From: Warburgia ugandensis
Lineage: Eukaryota; Streptophyta; Magnoliopsida; Canellales; Canellaceae
DNA length: 64,000 bases
Direction: 5' to 3'
Assembly (NCBI GenBank): GCA_035236585.1
Contig: CP141139.1
Coordinates: 41,673,217-41,737,216, forward strand
Part shown: one piece after another, positions 10,981 through 21,035 of the stretch
How positions within the stretch are numbered: the first letter of the stretch is position 1
Layout: every line of letters begins with the position of its first letter
Notes under the pieces: model-generated
Seen by the model: only the letters and a program-made list of their open reading frames with translations
The model's database searches: none
What the model was told of the DNA's origin: nothing
Translations under genes and position numbers: made by a program

Positions 10981-12275
10981 GCAACAACATGCTAACAACT
11001 TATTAAGAACAACAATAAACCACTAACTAAACTACTTTTCCTAACATGAGTGAGTGTGACTAACTTTGGAATTCAATCACCCACAAATCACTCAAAACCA
11101 TTCATGCCACAAATGGACAGCATGCATGATTTCAACATGATTTGAGAATTTTTTTCCATGCTTGATTAAATAAGCAATGAAACTAATGAACTATGGATGG
11201 GCAACCAAGTTAAAACTATCATTCAAGATTCAACCTTTCAAAGCCATCCATTCAACCTTTGAATTGGACACATGATTCCAATAGGTTTTTGGGTTGGTTT
11301 TGATTAAAAACAATAATCTTATAGTACACATCCAACCATAGAATCAACCTTGCTAGCATTCATCAATTAAAGGAATTGAATTAATCATCAAAGATGTTGC
11401 ATACAATGTATTACATGAAGGATGAGTTCCACTTTTGAGGAGGACGCACCACACTCTCTCCCAAGTTAAATCTAAATCTAAAACTAGATAATAAAGATGA
11501 TTCCTCCTCCAACAAACTTTAGACTCAATGGAAAATCTTATGGAATAATAAGGCAACCACCAATGGAAACTATTGAAAAAATACTGGAATTCTAAGAACT
11601 TAAAAGAGAACTCAAAGGCAACAAAAGTGAAGGGAAAGGTTAGATTCAAGGTGACTTCCCTTAGCTATCACTTCAAGGGAAAAACCAGCCTTGAATCTAA
11701 GTCTTTTGGCAAAGAAAAATCAAGGAAAACAAAGCACAAACTAGCATGAAAGTACTAAGATCAAACAAGAGAGTAAGATGAAATAACCTTTGAAAGATAA
11801 ATCATCATGAAATACATGTGGAACACTTAAATAAATTGGTCACACACCTTAGGAAAAGAATAGTAGCTACCCAAGAATTTGAATTGCAAAGAAAAAGAGA
11901 GATTGAGAGGTTAGGAAGAGGCCATCTCCTTCACCAATGGAGGAGAAAAAGTGTCCTCCTAACTTAGGTCTATGCTGGTTTTTATATTTTTTCTCCTATT
12001 TTTCCTAGGGTGCCCCAATAATAAGGTATGGTGGGGATGAAAACATGCAATTTTGGATGGCTAAGATGGTAACCTAGGCTTTCAAAAGAGGAAAGTAGGT
12101 GAGAGGGTGGCTGCCCTTTGGAGGTGGAGGTGGTGGGAGACGGCACCGTTTTAGTAAGGGGTGTCTCCCCCTTCAAAAATCATTGAATACCCTACAAGTT
12201 AGGAAGTTAGGTGTTTGGTTGAGGTAGGAATGAGATGGGGAGAAGGAAAGAAGGTGAGGACAAAGTGGGAGGAAA
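10981..12275. repeat. tandem duplication in Athila-like leader, copy 2
   Basis: Diverged partner of 9665-10980 in direct orientation. It differs by many substitutions and small indels but keeps all major blocks in order. The end is set at GACAAAGTGGGAGGAAAG (about 12272), equal to the end of copy 1 at about 10970. The divergence suggests the duplication is old, possibly older than the insertion of this element. Confidence 0.8.
11640..11700. repeat. nested hairpin in leader, copy 2
   Basis: Arms TTAGATTCAAGG (11640-11651) and CCTTGAATCTAA (11689-11700) are intact. The inner arms have become TTCCCTT and AAGGGAA through one change that shortens the stem by one pair. The total length of 61 bp equals copy 1. 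Confidence 0.85.
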
Positions 12276-12695
12276 GATATGAGTAGGAAAAACTTAGGAA
12301 AGTGAGGTGAGATGGAAATTTTTATCGGCTAAGTGATTTCCTAAGAGGTGGGGATTGGTTGAGTAGTTGGGATGAGAGTTTAGGAAGATGGAGGAGTCTT
12401 GGAATGGTAGTACAGTTTATTGGAAATTCAAATTCGTGGTGCTACTTGGTGATGATGTGGAATGTGATAAAAAGGTGGGGAAAACATGGAAAAACATGAA
12501 AAATAGAAGGGTCTCTTACTATTGGTCCACATTCCAACTTATCCTAGTGAATTTTTTGATAAATTCCTTCAAAATATCCTTTAGAATCTCATGGATAATC
12601 CTCTTGATTTTCCTCTAGTCCTAGCCTTCCATTTAGCATAGCTTTATGGATTTGATAGCTAATTTTGATGGCTTCATTGGCTAGGCTACATGGCT
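12276..12695. other. leader sequence between duplication and TRIM-like insertion
   Basis: About 420 bp of A/G-rich sequence with a short chance open frame at 12388-12618. No recognised domain, RNA or repeat. It continues across the TRIM-like insertion at 14697, with which it shares GGCTT-rich, TTAGCTT-type sequence. Confidence 0.4.
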
Positions 12696-12738
12696 GGCTT
12701 TGTAATAGCCCGGGTCCAACGGTCACAATATTGTCTGT

Positions 12739-13040
12739 GTGGATGCATGTCCCTGAAGGGGGAAAGGTGAACCCACAGGTGTTTGCCAAGATGCCTTGAG
12801 GGTGGGCTAAGATGGCTTGAGGGGGATGCCTCAAGATAGTCTGAGGTCAAGGCCCAAGATAAGTTGAGGGAACAAGGGTGGGGAGGTATTGAGAGTTAGT
12901 CTCACATCGCTCGGGGAGGGAGATCTAGGCTGGTTATAAGAGCTCGAAGAACTCTAACGGTCATAACGTGTTTTTCCTAAGAAACTGGGGAAGAACAAAA
13001 CCGTGTGGGCTGTAGCCAAAGTGGACAATATTGTCATCAT
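12739..13040 (-). repeat. TRIM-like unit, inverted copy
   Basis: Reverse complement of the first 300 bp of the other units; it reads ...AAACCGTGTGGGCTG... toward its right edge. Together with the adjacent direct unit it forms two arms of about 295 bp with a spacer near 30 bp centred on about 13048. That is a strong potential foldback. Confidence 0.8.
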
Positions 13041-13409
13041 TGTAACAGCCCGGGTCCAATGGTCACAATATTGTTCGCTTTGGGTGCAGCCCACACAGTT
13101 TTGTTCTACCCCGATTTTTCAGGGAAAACACGTTATGACCGTTAGAGTTCTTTGAACTCTTATAACCAACCTAGATATCCCTCCCCAAGCGATGTGGGAC
13201 TAACTCTCAGTACCTCCCCACCCTTGTTCCCTCAACCTATCTTGGGCCTTAACCTCAACCTATCTTGGGGCATCCCCCTCAAGCCATCTTGGCCCACCCT
13301 TAAGGCATCTTGGAAAACACCTGTGGGTTCACCTTTCCCCCTTTAGGGATATGCGTGCACGTGTGCGGCTAGCCCTCCCTATCACGAGGGAACTGGTTCT
13401 GATACCATT
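13041..13409 (+). repeat. TRIM-like unit, direct copy 1 (complete)
   Basis: Runs from TGTAACAGCC to CTGGTTCTGATACCATT. It contains a central CTTATAACC TATA-like box and an AAGCGATGTGGGAC motif (about 13188-13201). The rightmost 13 bases before the next unit are the reverse complement of a primer-binding site. Confidence 0.8.
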
Positions 13410-13775
13410 TGTAATAGCCCGGGTCCAATGGTTATAATATTGTCTGCTTTGGGCGCAGCCGACACGGTTTTGTTCTTCCCCAGTTTCCTAGGAAAAACGC
13501 ATTATGACCATTATAGTTCTTCAAACTCTTATAACCAGCCCAGATCTCCCTTCCCAAGCGATGTGGGACTAACTCTTAGTACCTCCCCACCCTCGTTTTC
13601 TTAAACTATATTGGGCTACCTCAGACTATCTTGGGGCATCCCCCTTAAGCTATCTTGGCCCACCCTCAAGCCATCTTGGCCAACGCCTGTGGGTTCACCT
13701 TTCCCCCTTTAGGGACATGCATCCACGTGTGCAGCTAGCCCTCCCCATCATGAGGGAACTGGCTCTGATACCATT
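13410..13775 (+). repeat. TRIM-like unit, direct copy 2 (complete)
   Basis: Starts TGTAATAGCC and ends GGCTCTGATACCATT, 366 bp. It carries the same internal blocks as copy 1, with scattered substitutions, many of them C-to-T or G-to-A. Confidence 0.8.
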
Positions 13776-14633
13776 TGTAACAGCCCAGGTCCAACGGTCA
13801 CAATATTGTCCACTTTAGGCGTAGCCTACACGGTTTTGTTCTTCCCCGGTTTCCCAGGGAAAACACGTTGTTGCCTTTAGAGTTCTCTGAACTCTTATAA
13901 CCAGTCCAGATCTCCCTCCCCAGGTGATGTGGGACTAACTCTCAGTACCTCCCTACCCTCGTTCCTTCAAACTATCTTGGGCCTTAGCCCCAAACTATCT
14001 TGGGGCATCCCCCTCAAGCCATCTTGGCCCACCCTCAAGCCAAGATTAATAGCCTGGGTCCAACGGTAACAATATTGTCCGCTTTGGGCGCAGCTCGCAC
14101 GGTTTTGTTCTTCCCCAGTTTCCCAGGGAAAACATGTTATGACTATTAGAGTTCTCTAAACTCTTATAACTAGCCCATATCTCCCTTCCCAAGCGACGTG
14201 GGACTAACTCTCAGTACCTCCCCACCCTCGTTCCCTCAGACTATATTGGGGCATCCCCCTCAAGCCATCTTGGCCAACGCCTGTGGGTTCATAGCCCAGG
14301 TCCAATGGTCACAATATTGTCCACTTTGGGTGTAGCCTGCACAGTTTTGTTCTTCCCCAGTTTCCTAGGAAAAACGCATTGTTGCCATTAGAGTTCTCCA
14401 AACTCTTATAACCAGCCCAAATCTCTCTCTCCAGGCAATGTGGGACTAACTCTCAGTACCTCCCCACCCCTCGTTCCCTCAGACTATCTTGGGGCATCCC
14501 CCTCAATACATCTTGGCCCACCCTCAAGCCATCTTGGTAAACACTTATGGGTTCACCTTTCCCCCTTTAAGGACACACGTCCACACGTGCGGCTAGCCCT
14601 CCCCATCACGAGTGAACTGGCTCTGATACCATT
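13776..14633 (+). repeat. TRIM-like units, direct copies 3-5 (two truncated)
   Basis: Unit 3 (13776-14043) and unit 4 (14044-14290) lack the right-hand part holding the primer site. Unit 5 (14291-14633) has a shortened left start (ATAGCCCAGG) but regains the GGCTCTGATACC end. The truncations leave the phase of the array uneven, as expected from unequal recombination or template switching. Confidence 0.75.
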
Positions 14634-14696
14634 TGTAACAACCTGCGCTCAAAGCGGACAATATTGTGACCATTGGACCCCGGCTATTATAGGCTT

Positions 14697-15213
14697 AGAT
14701 GCCTCTCTTAGCTTAGCTTGAGTGGTTTGAATGGTTTGGCTTGAATTCATTAGCTTGTCACCTTATTTCATGGCTTATATGGCTAAGGTGGCTTAAGTGG
14801 CGTACATGTAAAGGTGGTGAAAATGCATGGCTCACTTCATAAGCCCACTTTGGCCACCTTTAGCTCCTTTGATCATATTCATTGTAGGTCCTAAAAATGT
14901 TCTTCATCCTTGATATTATGTTTTGACTTGATCTTTTCATCTTGATCTTCAATGTTCATCTTGATCAATCTCGGCTATCAGATCACCACCTCGCTTCCTA
15001 CAAAAAGTTAAAAATAATTAAATCATATAAAAGTATTATTAATCACATACTTAACTTAAATTACCTTCTAGACCTACAAAATATCAAATTTTTAGAGTCG
15101 TTAGGTCACAAATGCATGTGTTACAAATTTTGGTCAAAAACACTATTTTACCCCTATAAATTGTAACATATGGGTAAGTAATTGGATGGATTTTATGTAA
15201 AATTAAACACTTA
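14697..15213. other. Athila-like leader next to the 5' LTR
   Basis: Non-coding, AT-rich. The primer site should lie at the right edge on the minus strand, but the sequence there (TGATAAGTGTTTAATTTTAC) matches no plant primer tRNA end I know. Either the site has decayed or the LTR extends further left than its alignable part. Confidence 0.4.
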
Positions 15214-16225
15214 TCATGGAATAAGCCCTTAAACCCCTCAAGTTACCCTCAGTGAATGAGTTAAGCATCATGAGGGTTTGTAGTGAATATATCCACATAA
15301 TTCAATAAGGCCAAGTCCTTTATTTTATCTGAGAGAATTTTCATCCATTAATACTCTACGTTGCTTTAATAACTTAATAAAGATGAATGGAAAATTTTGA
15401 AAATTATCTACATACCACTGCCATTTTATTCCAGTTTGTTCTTGAATGTAATGTGTGCGCAACTACATAAGTTAGGACTTCAAAATTGATATGCTTTGCT
15501 CCTTTGAAAAGATGTCTTGACTTGAATTTCTCATTAGTATACACTCAAGAATAAACATGTCAAAGAAATGGGGTCAAACAAAATTCTCTCACTATTTGAC
15601 CGAACTAAAGATGCTAATGATTCACATAAGCTTTTCAACATAGATGAGATAAAGAAATTATGATCTCTAAGAATGGATGCCATTACCAATGCAAGGGTAG
15701 TTCACCTTAATTCCTTCCTATTTATATCCTCTTTAACATTATTGCATACCTAAGATCAATAGGTCTTGAGATAGGATGAAATGTAGGCTTATGATAGGTT
15801 TCTAAAAAAAGTGTATAAGGATTCAAAATTTCAAATCTAAGTAGAGATTTTCTATAAATGTTGGATAACTTTTCTTTTTGGTTATACTTGAAGTAAATAT
15901 TTTTTCTATTTTTCCTTTCTCTTTCCATCATAACTTTTTCTTTTCTTTTCCTTTTTTGATACTTTTTTTAACTTTTTCTTGGATTTATGAGAAGGAATAC
16001 TTTTCTTTGTACTTTGATATTTTTCACTTCTTTGACTTTTCTCCTTTTTCCACTTTATCTTCCATCTCTAATCATTTTTGAAAGGTTGGTAATGGAAATT
16101 CTTTTGTTTTATTGAGGTTTCTTTGGGTTAGGGTTAATTGGGGTTTTAAAAAGAAAAGACTTACTAAGAGGCTCAAAGGATCTAACTAGTGGTACACTAT
16201 CTGGGTAGGCTTGCCCCTTTGAGAC
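15214..16225 (-). repeat. 5' LTR of the Athila-like element
   Basis: Direct-repeat partner of 2201-3050. It keeps AAGCCCTTAAA, ATGAGGGTTTGTAGTG, GGGGTCAAACA, the long pyrimidine tract (15890-16060) and CTAACTAGTGGTA (16186). It is longer than its partner because of indels. The right edge is uncertain. Confidence 0.65.
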
Positions 16226-18300
16226 ATAATTTGGAAGGAAAACTATGTAAAACTTACACATTATTATAGAGAATCATTAAGGCTTGCCCATCTGAGACAT
16301 TAAAGAACCTTGTTAAAATTTCCTCGACTCACCTTTCCATGGGTCATTGCTTTGTTAGTCAACCAATCATAGAGGGGTCAAGGAATTTGTAAATATCCTT
16401 GACATCTAATCTCTACATTATATCATAAATGTATTTACAAAAAATAAATGAGTATTATTACTTATTGTTACTGATTAACACATAATGTTAGGGGTTCTTA
16501 TTGAAAGAAATATTTGAATGCCCGATATGCAAGATAATATGCACATGTTTGAGTTCATCCCAAATACAAACTCTTACAAAGTCCTCTAAAGACCCCACGC
16601 TCTACCCATCCTAGGTTGATTACTTTATCTTGTTTAATAATGTTGTAGAGGGTCCTCATAAAAAGAGGCGTGTCAAAAGGAACTTGTAACCAATCACTAG
16701 ACTGTTGCTGTAATGTAGTAGAGATTAATAATCAATATAAATTTTTTTTATTGAATACGTATTCACTTTTATCACGAAGATAAACATAAATACTAGTATT
16801 AGAAAATTCGTTAGGACAATAGATAAACATAAATACTAATATACTTATTCAATTTTATCATGAAGATAATCATAAATACTAGTATCAAAACAATTGTTAG
16901 GACAACAGATAAACATAAATACTAGTATCAAAACAATTGTTAGGATAATAGATGTAGTCAACCTCAATGGGTGATGCTACTTCTTTGATTAACATTAAAT
17001 GAAGATAATAAATAATTAAAGGTTTCTAAAAAATGTTATTGAAGATAGTTGTATGATAACATATATAACTTGGATTTTTTTAGGAAAATGACATATCGTT
17101 GCAACCGAGTGAAATGGTAGGCTGGCATCCTCTTGATGGACCATAGTAATACACACATGCTTAGTGTATGCTAACATCAACAATCTATGAAAATTGGGTT
17201 TTGGAGCCTCATACCATGTACCAAGAGCATCACTATTTTCAATGTCATTTAGGTCGAACTTGCATTCACACATTTATAAATAAAAATATTGAATACATTA
17301 GAATTTATGAGGTAGGATAATTAATTAGACAATAAAAAAGTAAACATGTGAATATATATATCCCCTTGGCTGGATTTTCCTAGCCAAAGGGCTCATGGAG
17401 ATCTTTTTTATCATGTTGAGTAGGAGAGTTGCAGCTAGTGTGTGACTAGGGTTTTGGGGTAGTAGGAGCTAGCTCTTGATTAAGACCTTTACATATTATG
17501 GAACTCCTCCATTAAAACTTGCTTTAACTTCTCGTATATCTCCTTTTAAGATTCTTTTTCACTTCTACTTTTATCTTTTGTACATCCCCTTCTCATCAAA
17601 TTCAAGTCAGTGTTGATTCTTTTGACCAAGGTATGTGAAAGGAGAAACACCATTCCCTTAGCCCTTTACTAGCCATAGTGTTCCTCCTTGTTTCCCAAAG
17701 CCTTATATAGTACATCATCCTTTGTAGTAGTGCTGTTTAGGATTTTTGTAGATGCAAATGCTTAGGTCAACCCTTCTTGAACAATTTTTTAAAGCATGGT
17801 CAAATCTAAAAATTATTGTATAGTTATTCTTCAAATACTCTAAAATTATAATAAGGTTAGATATAACCACTTACTATTTGAGATGTAGCTTGTGTAACAA
17901 CTTCATTTTTGTAGGCTTAGGAGTTATGCTTCTTTAAATGCATCATTTTTCATAGGAGGACATAGTTAATGGGAATCCTAGTCCTAGCATCTTTTGGTGT
18001 CAAGACAGCCATTAAAGTTATGTACTAAAATATAACTAAGGTCTAACTAGAAAGAAATGAACTCGCATAAGTACTTAATTCTTGTTCTTCCAACCTACTA
18101 TAGCCCAACCTAGAGAGGTGGTGTTGCATATGATTTATTCCAAGCACCTTTATACCTTAAGAACCTTTTGCTTAGATATTTAATGCAATTAAAGGTAATT
18201 AAGCACAATCCAATGTTATATTTTATTCAATCAAACACATATTTATCACATACTTTAAATTCAAGAGACAAGTGGCACTATACCAATTCATTCCATACAT
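16226..18300. other. unassigned intergenic sequence
   Basis: No domain is recognised on either strand. The only sizeable open frame (17016-17273, minus, 85 codons) has no family I can name. A four-unit 43-bp tandem repeat lies at 16778-16953. The rest is AT-rich low-information sequence, perhaps decayed transposon. Confidence 0.35.
16778..16953. repeat. 43-bp tandem repeat, four units
   Basis: AGATAAACATAAATACTAG-like unit starts fall at 16778, 16821, 16864 and 16907, exactly 43 bp apart. Units 1, 3 and 4 end in GTTAGGACAA; unit 2 differs in its second half. Confidence 0.85.
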
Positions 18301-18363
18301 CCTAGTCAATGATGTTAGAATATATATTAGAGACTCTGTATAGCCTTGATGATTCATCTCTAA

Positions 18364-18364
<1 letters not shown>

Positions 18365-18427
<63 letters not shown>
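18365..18427. repeat. (TG)n microsatellite
   Basis: Uninterrupted TG dinucleotide run of 31 units plus one base. It creates false VCVC and HTHT open frames on the two strands. Confidence 0.98.
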
Positions 18428-18429
<2 letters not shown>

Positions 18430-18879
18430 GTACTAGCAAGCTAGTCCTTCCATTTTCACTAGCTTTCACCAGCTCCTTAAAACGAATGCTTCTTCTTGTT
18501 ATTAAAGAAATTAAAGGAAGACTAAAAAGTAGAAACAAACATGCTACTCCATTTGAAAATAGCAATATAAGGTATTGTAATTTCATATGATGGTGTATAT
18601 AAAGTATTTACATACTTTCACCATTTCCAATATTGAATCTTTGATTGTTGGCAATATATGTATCCAATCATCAAGAGTAATAAGCACCATGTTTCTTACT
18701 GTGTAACAAATAATACTTATAATAGTAGGTTGCATGGTCACCTATCTCTTGTCCCCTACTATTATACTTAATAGAATATTTTATTCCCTTTGACTTTCTT
18801 AATAATATTTTCCATTGTTGTTCACTCTCTAACTTTTCTCTTATGAGGGATACTTGGGTTACGACATTCTTGATGATCC

Positions 18880-19790
18880 ATTGTTATACGTGCATTAAGT
18901 ATATGAAGATTATAGTAATTGCTAAGGAATTAGTCACAGTAGACAACCCAATATAAGAAAAGATGTAATTGTCCACTATACTACATAGTCTTCCATCATC
19001 TTTGGATTCTGTAGGATTTGCAATTCTCCTCTCTACTTTAGAATATAATATGAGAAATTTACCTCTAATGGTTGAGTGCAAAATATGAAAGAAGATAGAA
19101 GAAGAAACAACAATCCTGAGCATTAAAAATTTCCAAAAGGTAAAGGAAAAGAATATTTCAAAGCTAAAAGTAAAAAATTCAAAAATAAATTTGAGGAAAA
19201 GCAAAGGATACAACCAAATTAGAGGACAAACGAAATAGTTTGGGTAAATTCTAAGTTCCTCTTAGTAGATGGAGATAGCTATACATGATGGATTGACTCT
19301 AGTTCCACCAGACATGTAATAAGATCAAATGAAGACTTCATAGAGATGAAGGAAGTGAAAGCCCATAAACATCCAATTTATACGAGAGACAATAGTTATT
19401 ACAATGTTGCAGGGGTTGGGGCACTTTGAATTGAAATGCCTAGAGAATATAATCATTGCTCTCTTATGTCTTACATGATCCATCAATATGGGAAAATCTC
19501 CTTTCAATGTCATAACTATACGAACATGGTTTTGGAGTTATATTCCAAACTGGAAAAGTTTGCATACACAAACATGAGTGGATTATCTTTTGGTGGAAGA
19601 AAGAAGATGGACTATATAAATTGAGTGTAAGAAAGATCAATAAAGGAAGTTTTTCTTCTACATATCTTAATGAGTCCTTTAACTTAGTTGATCCTTGCAT
19701 ATGGCATATGAGGTTAGTTCACATGAATGAGAAAAAATGAAAAGAATGTCTAAAAATGGCTTTCTACCTCAAATGCAAGTTGAGTTCTTC
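18880..19790 (+). pseudogene. Ty1/copia gag-protease relic
   Basis: The plus strand shows a gag-like stretch at about 18900-19090 (ILHSLPSSLDSVGF, matching the RSLPxSWD block), then a protease region at about 19260-19340 where STRHVIRS replaces the DSGATxHM block and is followed by NEDFIEMKEV. A GAG_pre-integrase-like part follows (IWHMRLVHMNEKKMKRMSKN, about 19695-19755), matching LWHxRLGHxNExxM. Frames shift several times and stops are frequent. No integrase, RT or LTR is seen beside it, so it is a truncated old copy. The catalytic Asp of the protease cannot be assigned with confidence. Confidence 0.7.
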
Positions 19791-20489
19791 ACTCTTGTCT
19801 AAGTAAAAAACTGATAAGAAACCAATTAATAAGGAAACAACAAACAAAAAAATTAGAAAACCATCGATTGATTTATCGGTCATAAATCTTATAAAAGAAT
19901 TGAAAAATCACCAAGCTATTTTTCAACTATAGATCAATGTATATAACAAGAAAAAGATGGTTGAAAATTGAATTCTTTCTTTGGGATATATATCATTAAA
20001 AGAAAAATAGTTAATAATCATTGATCTATTCTTTCGATCACTGGTCGATGAACAAATAGATTTATGACCAACTACCTGTCATTGTGTATAAACTAAAGAT
20101 TGCATCAATTGTGAGAACTAGCAAGAGAGATTGTTTTGTTCTCGGTTGTTAGAGGAACAACTTTGGAGTGCGAGATGGGCGAGAGAAAGAGAGAAGAAGA
20201 AGAAGAAGAATAGGGGTGATGGGTGCAGGTTTGTTTGACTGGTTCTTCTGACCACCAATCTATGAACATATAAAGAGTTAAGATTGAAAACTTATGAATC
20301 TCCTTTTTCAATTGTTAGTCCTTGTGTATAAATTGAAGGAAGCATCAATCACGTGCATAAGCAACAAAGAGAGTGTCATGTTCTATCACAGAGAGAGAGA
20401 GAGAGAGAGAAGAAGAAGAAGAAGAAGAAGAAGAAGAAGAAGAGTGTGGGCTATAGGTTTGTTCGGCATCTTAAGCACATTTACTTTTT
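19791..20489. other. unassigned sequence with 240-bp duplication and GA/GAA microsatellite
   Basis: A diverged tandem duplication has period 240 (TGTGTATAAA at 20083 and 20323). Each copy ends in a purine microsatellite: GAGA with GAA at about 20172-20206 and a longer (GA)n(GAA)n at 20390-20443. No coding content is recognised; the arginine-rich frame across the second microsatellite is a repeat artefact. Confidence 0.6.
20390..20443. repeat. (GA)n(GAA)n compound microsatellite
   Basis: A GA run to 20410 is followed by about ten GAA/AGA triplets. Confidence 0.95.
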
Positions 20490-21035
20490 AAGGCAGGTAT
20501 TTTCCTAACCATCTTATTTATTACTTCTTTTTTAAGATGATTTTTTCTAATAATCTTAGTTTTTTCTCTCTCTTTTTCTCAAGACAGGTTTTTAGTCATC
20601 TTAGTTTTGCTTTTATAAAGACAATTTTTCTAGACATCTTATTTTTTCCTTTTTTAAGATGGTTTTTCCAATTGTCTTATTTTTGCCTTTATTTTAAGAT
20701 GTTTTTCTAACCATCTAATTTTTGCCTTCTTTTAGACCATTTTTTAAACTATCTTATTGCATTTTTTTAAGTTGTTTTTTTTTCTTCTAAATATCTTATT
20801 TTTGCTCTTTTTTTAATATGGTTTTTCATAACTTTCTTATTAAGTTCTTCCAAAACAAAAATGAAAATGTTTAACTCCCTCCAATGACTTATAAGACAAA
20901 TTCTAAGAAAATACCTTATTAAATTATATTATATAAGACAAGTTTTCTATAATCATCTTAAATTTATTTTAATAAGATGGTTGCTTAAATACCTTCTTCT
21001 TTTTACTATCTTAGAAAACACCAATTTTAATAGTG
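20490..21035. mobile_element. second CACTA-like terminal region with subterminal repeats
   Basis: About eight degenerate copies of a 40-50 bp unit of the form TTAAGATGGTTTTTCTAACC, then ATCTTATTTTTGCC, lie between 20490 and 20830. Each can fold (GATGG with CCATC). The block ends in ...CTTAGAAAACACC, AATTTTAATAGTG (21011-21035). The reverse complement starts CACTATTAAAATTGG, a plausible CACTA terminus. No opposite end is found in the window. The motif differs from the block at 1908-2200, so these would be two separate families. Confidence 0.4.

Larger units (their letters stand above)
12701..14691. mobile_element. TRIM-like tandem/inverted LTR array with 5-bp target duplication
   Basis: A 1991-bp insertion bounded by GGCTT at 12696-12700 and 14692-14696. 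It is built from repeats of one roughly 370-bp unit that begins TGTAACAGCC and, when complete, ends GGCTCTGATACCATT. On the minus strand that junction reads ...GGCTGTTACA, AA, TGGTATCAGAGCC: an LTR end followed by an initiator-Met primer site. Layout: a 38-bp direct LTR start (12701-12738), one inverted unit (12739-13040), direct units at 13041, 13410, 13776, 14044 and 14291, then an LTR start plus its inverse (14634-14691). No coding sequence is present, as in terminal-repeat retrotransposons in miniature (TRIMs). Confidence 0.8.
2191..16225 (-). mobile_element. degenerate Athila-like Ty3/gypsy retrotransposon with nested insertions
   Basis: Direct repeats at about 2201-3050 and 15214-16225 enclose a minus-strand array in the order gag, protease, RT, RNase H, integrase, which is the Ty3/gypsy order. 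Sequence signatures (WGIDFMGPF with NSFG in integrase, a TSNAIINYRNGVMKL-like protease end, a TLRSG linker after gag) are those of the plant Athila lineage. All domains carry stops and frameshifts, so the element is old and inactive. The roughly 6.6-kb leader between gag and 5' LTR is inflated by a 1316-bp tandem duplication and a 2-kb TRIM-like insertion. I could not find a primer-binding site beside the right LTR: the tRNA-Asp type expected for Athila is absent, so that boundary may be eroded. Confidence 0.85.

Noticed and set aside
11353..11649. 98-codon minus-strand frame
   Set aside because: Lies in the duplicated Athila-like leader and is not open in the other copy, so it is not conserved coding sequence.
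13388..13409. CTGATACCA motifs considered as tRNA gene ends
   Set aside because: Each is the complement of a primer-binding site next to an LTR end; no cloverleaf or A/B boxes surround it.
13041..14633. Regular repeats considered as a CRISPR-like array
   Set aside because: Units are about 370 bp with no short identical repeats and unique spacers; they carry LTR ends and primer sites instead.
17016..17273. 85-codon minus-strand frame, possible transposase piece
   Set aside because: No motif could be matched to any family and no supporting context was found.
18302..18590. Overlapping open frames on both strands of about 94 codons
   Set aside because: They consist mainly of the TG/CA microsatellite read as VCVC or HTHT, with no flanking domain.
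20294..20491. Arginine-rich frame resembling a nuclear signal
   Set aside because: Created by the (GA)n(GAA)n tract; the opposite strand gives a serine run.
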